Shown here piece by piece: positions 10,596 through 10,650 of a stretch of DNA of 10,650 bases. The notes under the pieces were generated by a model. That model was not told the origin of the DNA and did not search any database. It saw only the letters and a list, made by a program, of their open reading frames with translations. How positions within the stretch are numbered: the first letter of the stretch is position 1; each line of letters opens with the position of its first letter. The DNA is from JAUPTX01 sp964652835 (GTDB lineage Bacteria > Patescibacteriota > Minisyncoccia > Phycocordibacterales > CSBR16-119), in NCBI GenBank assembly GCA_964652835.1, contig CAZZCB010000016.1, positions 1 to 10,650 on the forward strand. The letters are read 5' to 3'. Both the position numbers and the translations under genes were made by a program.

Positions 10596-10650
10596 ATGGA
10601 ACTTAATCTTGAAGAATTAAAACAAAATCACAAAACAAGTTATCAAGCAG
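10596..10650 (+). CDS. Start of a gene running off the window (18 codons)
   Basis: Only 18 codons are visible, reading MELNLEELKQNHKTSYQA, a charged helical N-terminus. It has its own -10 box and no Shine-Dalgarno sequence. In many bacteria the gene after L31 encodes peptide chain release factor 1 (prfA), and a helical start would fit, but the visible residues are too few to identify it. That suggestion rests on gene order alone. Confidence 0.6.
   Translation, partial: MELNLEELKQNHKTSYQA

Noticed and set aside
1..10650. CRISPR arrays, transposases, phage or toxin-antitoxin genes
   Set aside because: I looked for regularly spaced repeats and for recognisable transposase, integrase or toxin motifs on both strands and saw none.

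Overview
The window looks like a chromosomal segment from a reduced-genome bacterium of the Candidate Phyla Radiation (Patescibacteria, probably a Parcubacteria-like lineage). That is an inference. It rests on AT-rich, lysine-rich coding sequence, very tight spacing, a transketolase split into two genes, many tiny charged coiled-coil proteins, a coiled-coil plus lytic-transglycosylase exoprotein, and an almost complete lack of Shine-Dalgarno sequences. The standard genetic code fits: TGA is used only as a stop in the genes read here.

Layout. (1) Positions 1-2767, plus strand: a sugar-phosphate operon with the 3' part of a ribulose-phosphate 3-epimerase-like gene, a 75-aa membrane protein, and the N- and C-terminal halves of transketolase. 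It ends at a perfect 14-bp-stem bidirectional terminator. (2) Positions 2761-4539, minus strand: a PfkB-family sugar kinase followed by three small coiled-coil proteins of 55, 83 and 114 aa, running into the same terminator. (3) Positions 4540-7133, plus strand: a zinc-less DksA/TraR-like protein with its own terminator, then a 104-aa charged protein and a GlcD-type FAD-linked oxidase. (4) Positions 7134-9544, plus strand: a 57-aa membrane peptide, ribosomal protein L25 (Ctc type) and a secreted coiled-coil/lytic transglycosylase, closed by another terminator. (5) Positions 9545-10239: a gene-poor, locally GC-rich stretch holding a 28-bp perfect palindrome, two small minus-strand ORFs (55 and 50 codons), a strong minus-strand terminator, a ~94-nt compound hairpin and a REP-like hairpin cluster. 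(6) Positions 10240-10650, plus strand: a zinc-free L31 ribosomal protein, its terminator, and the first 18 codons of another gene.

The sugar genes together suggest non-oxidative pentose-phosphate metabolism (epimerase and two-subunit transketolase) with a nearby sugar kinase. L25, L31 and the DksA-like protein belong to translation and transcription control. The FAD oxidase and transglycosylase are stand-alone functions. At least four genes have a TATAAT-like -10 box ending only 6-10 nt before the ATG and no Shine-Dalgarno sequence, which points to leaderless or near-leaderless transcripts. The least explained part is the minus-strand and hairpin-rich region at 9560-10200.
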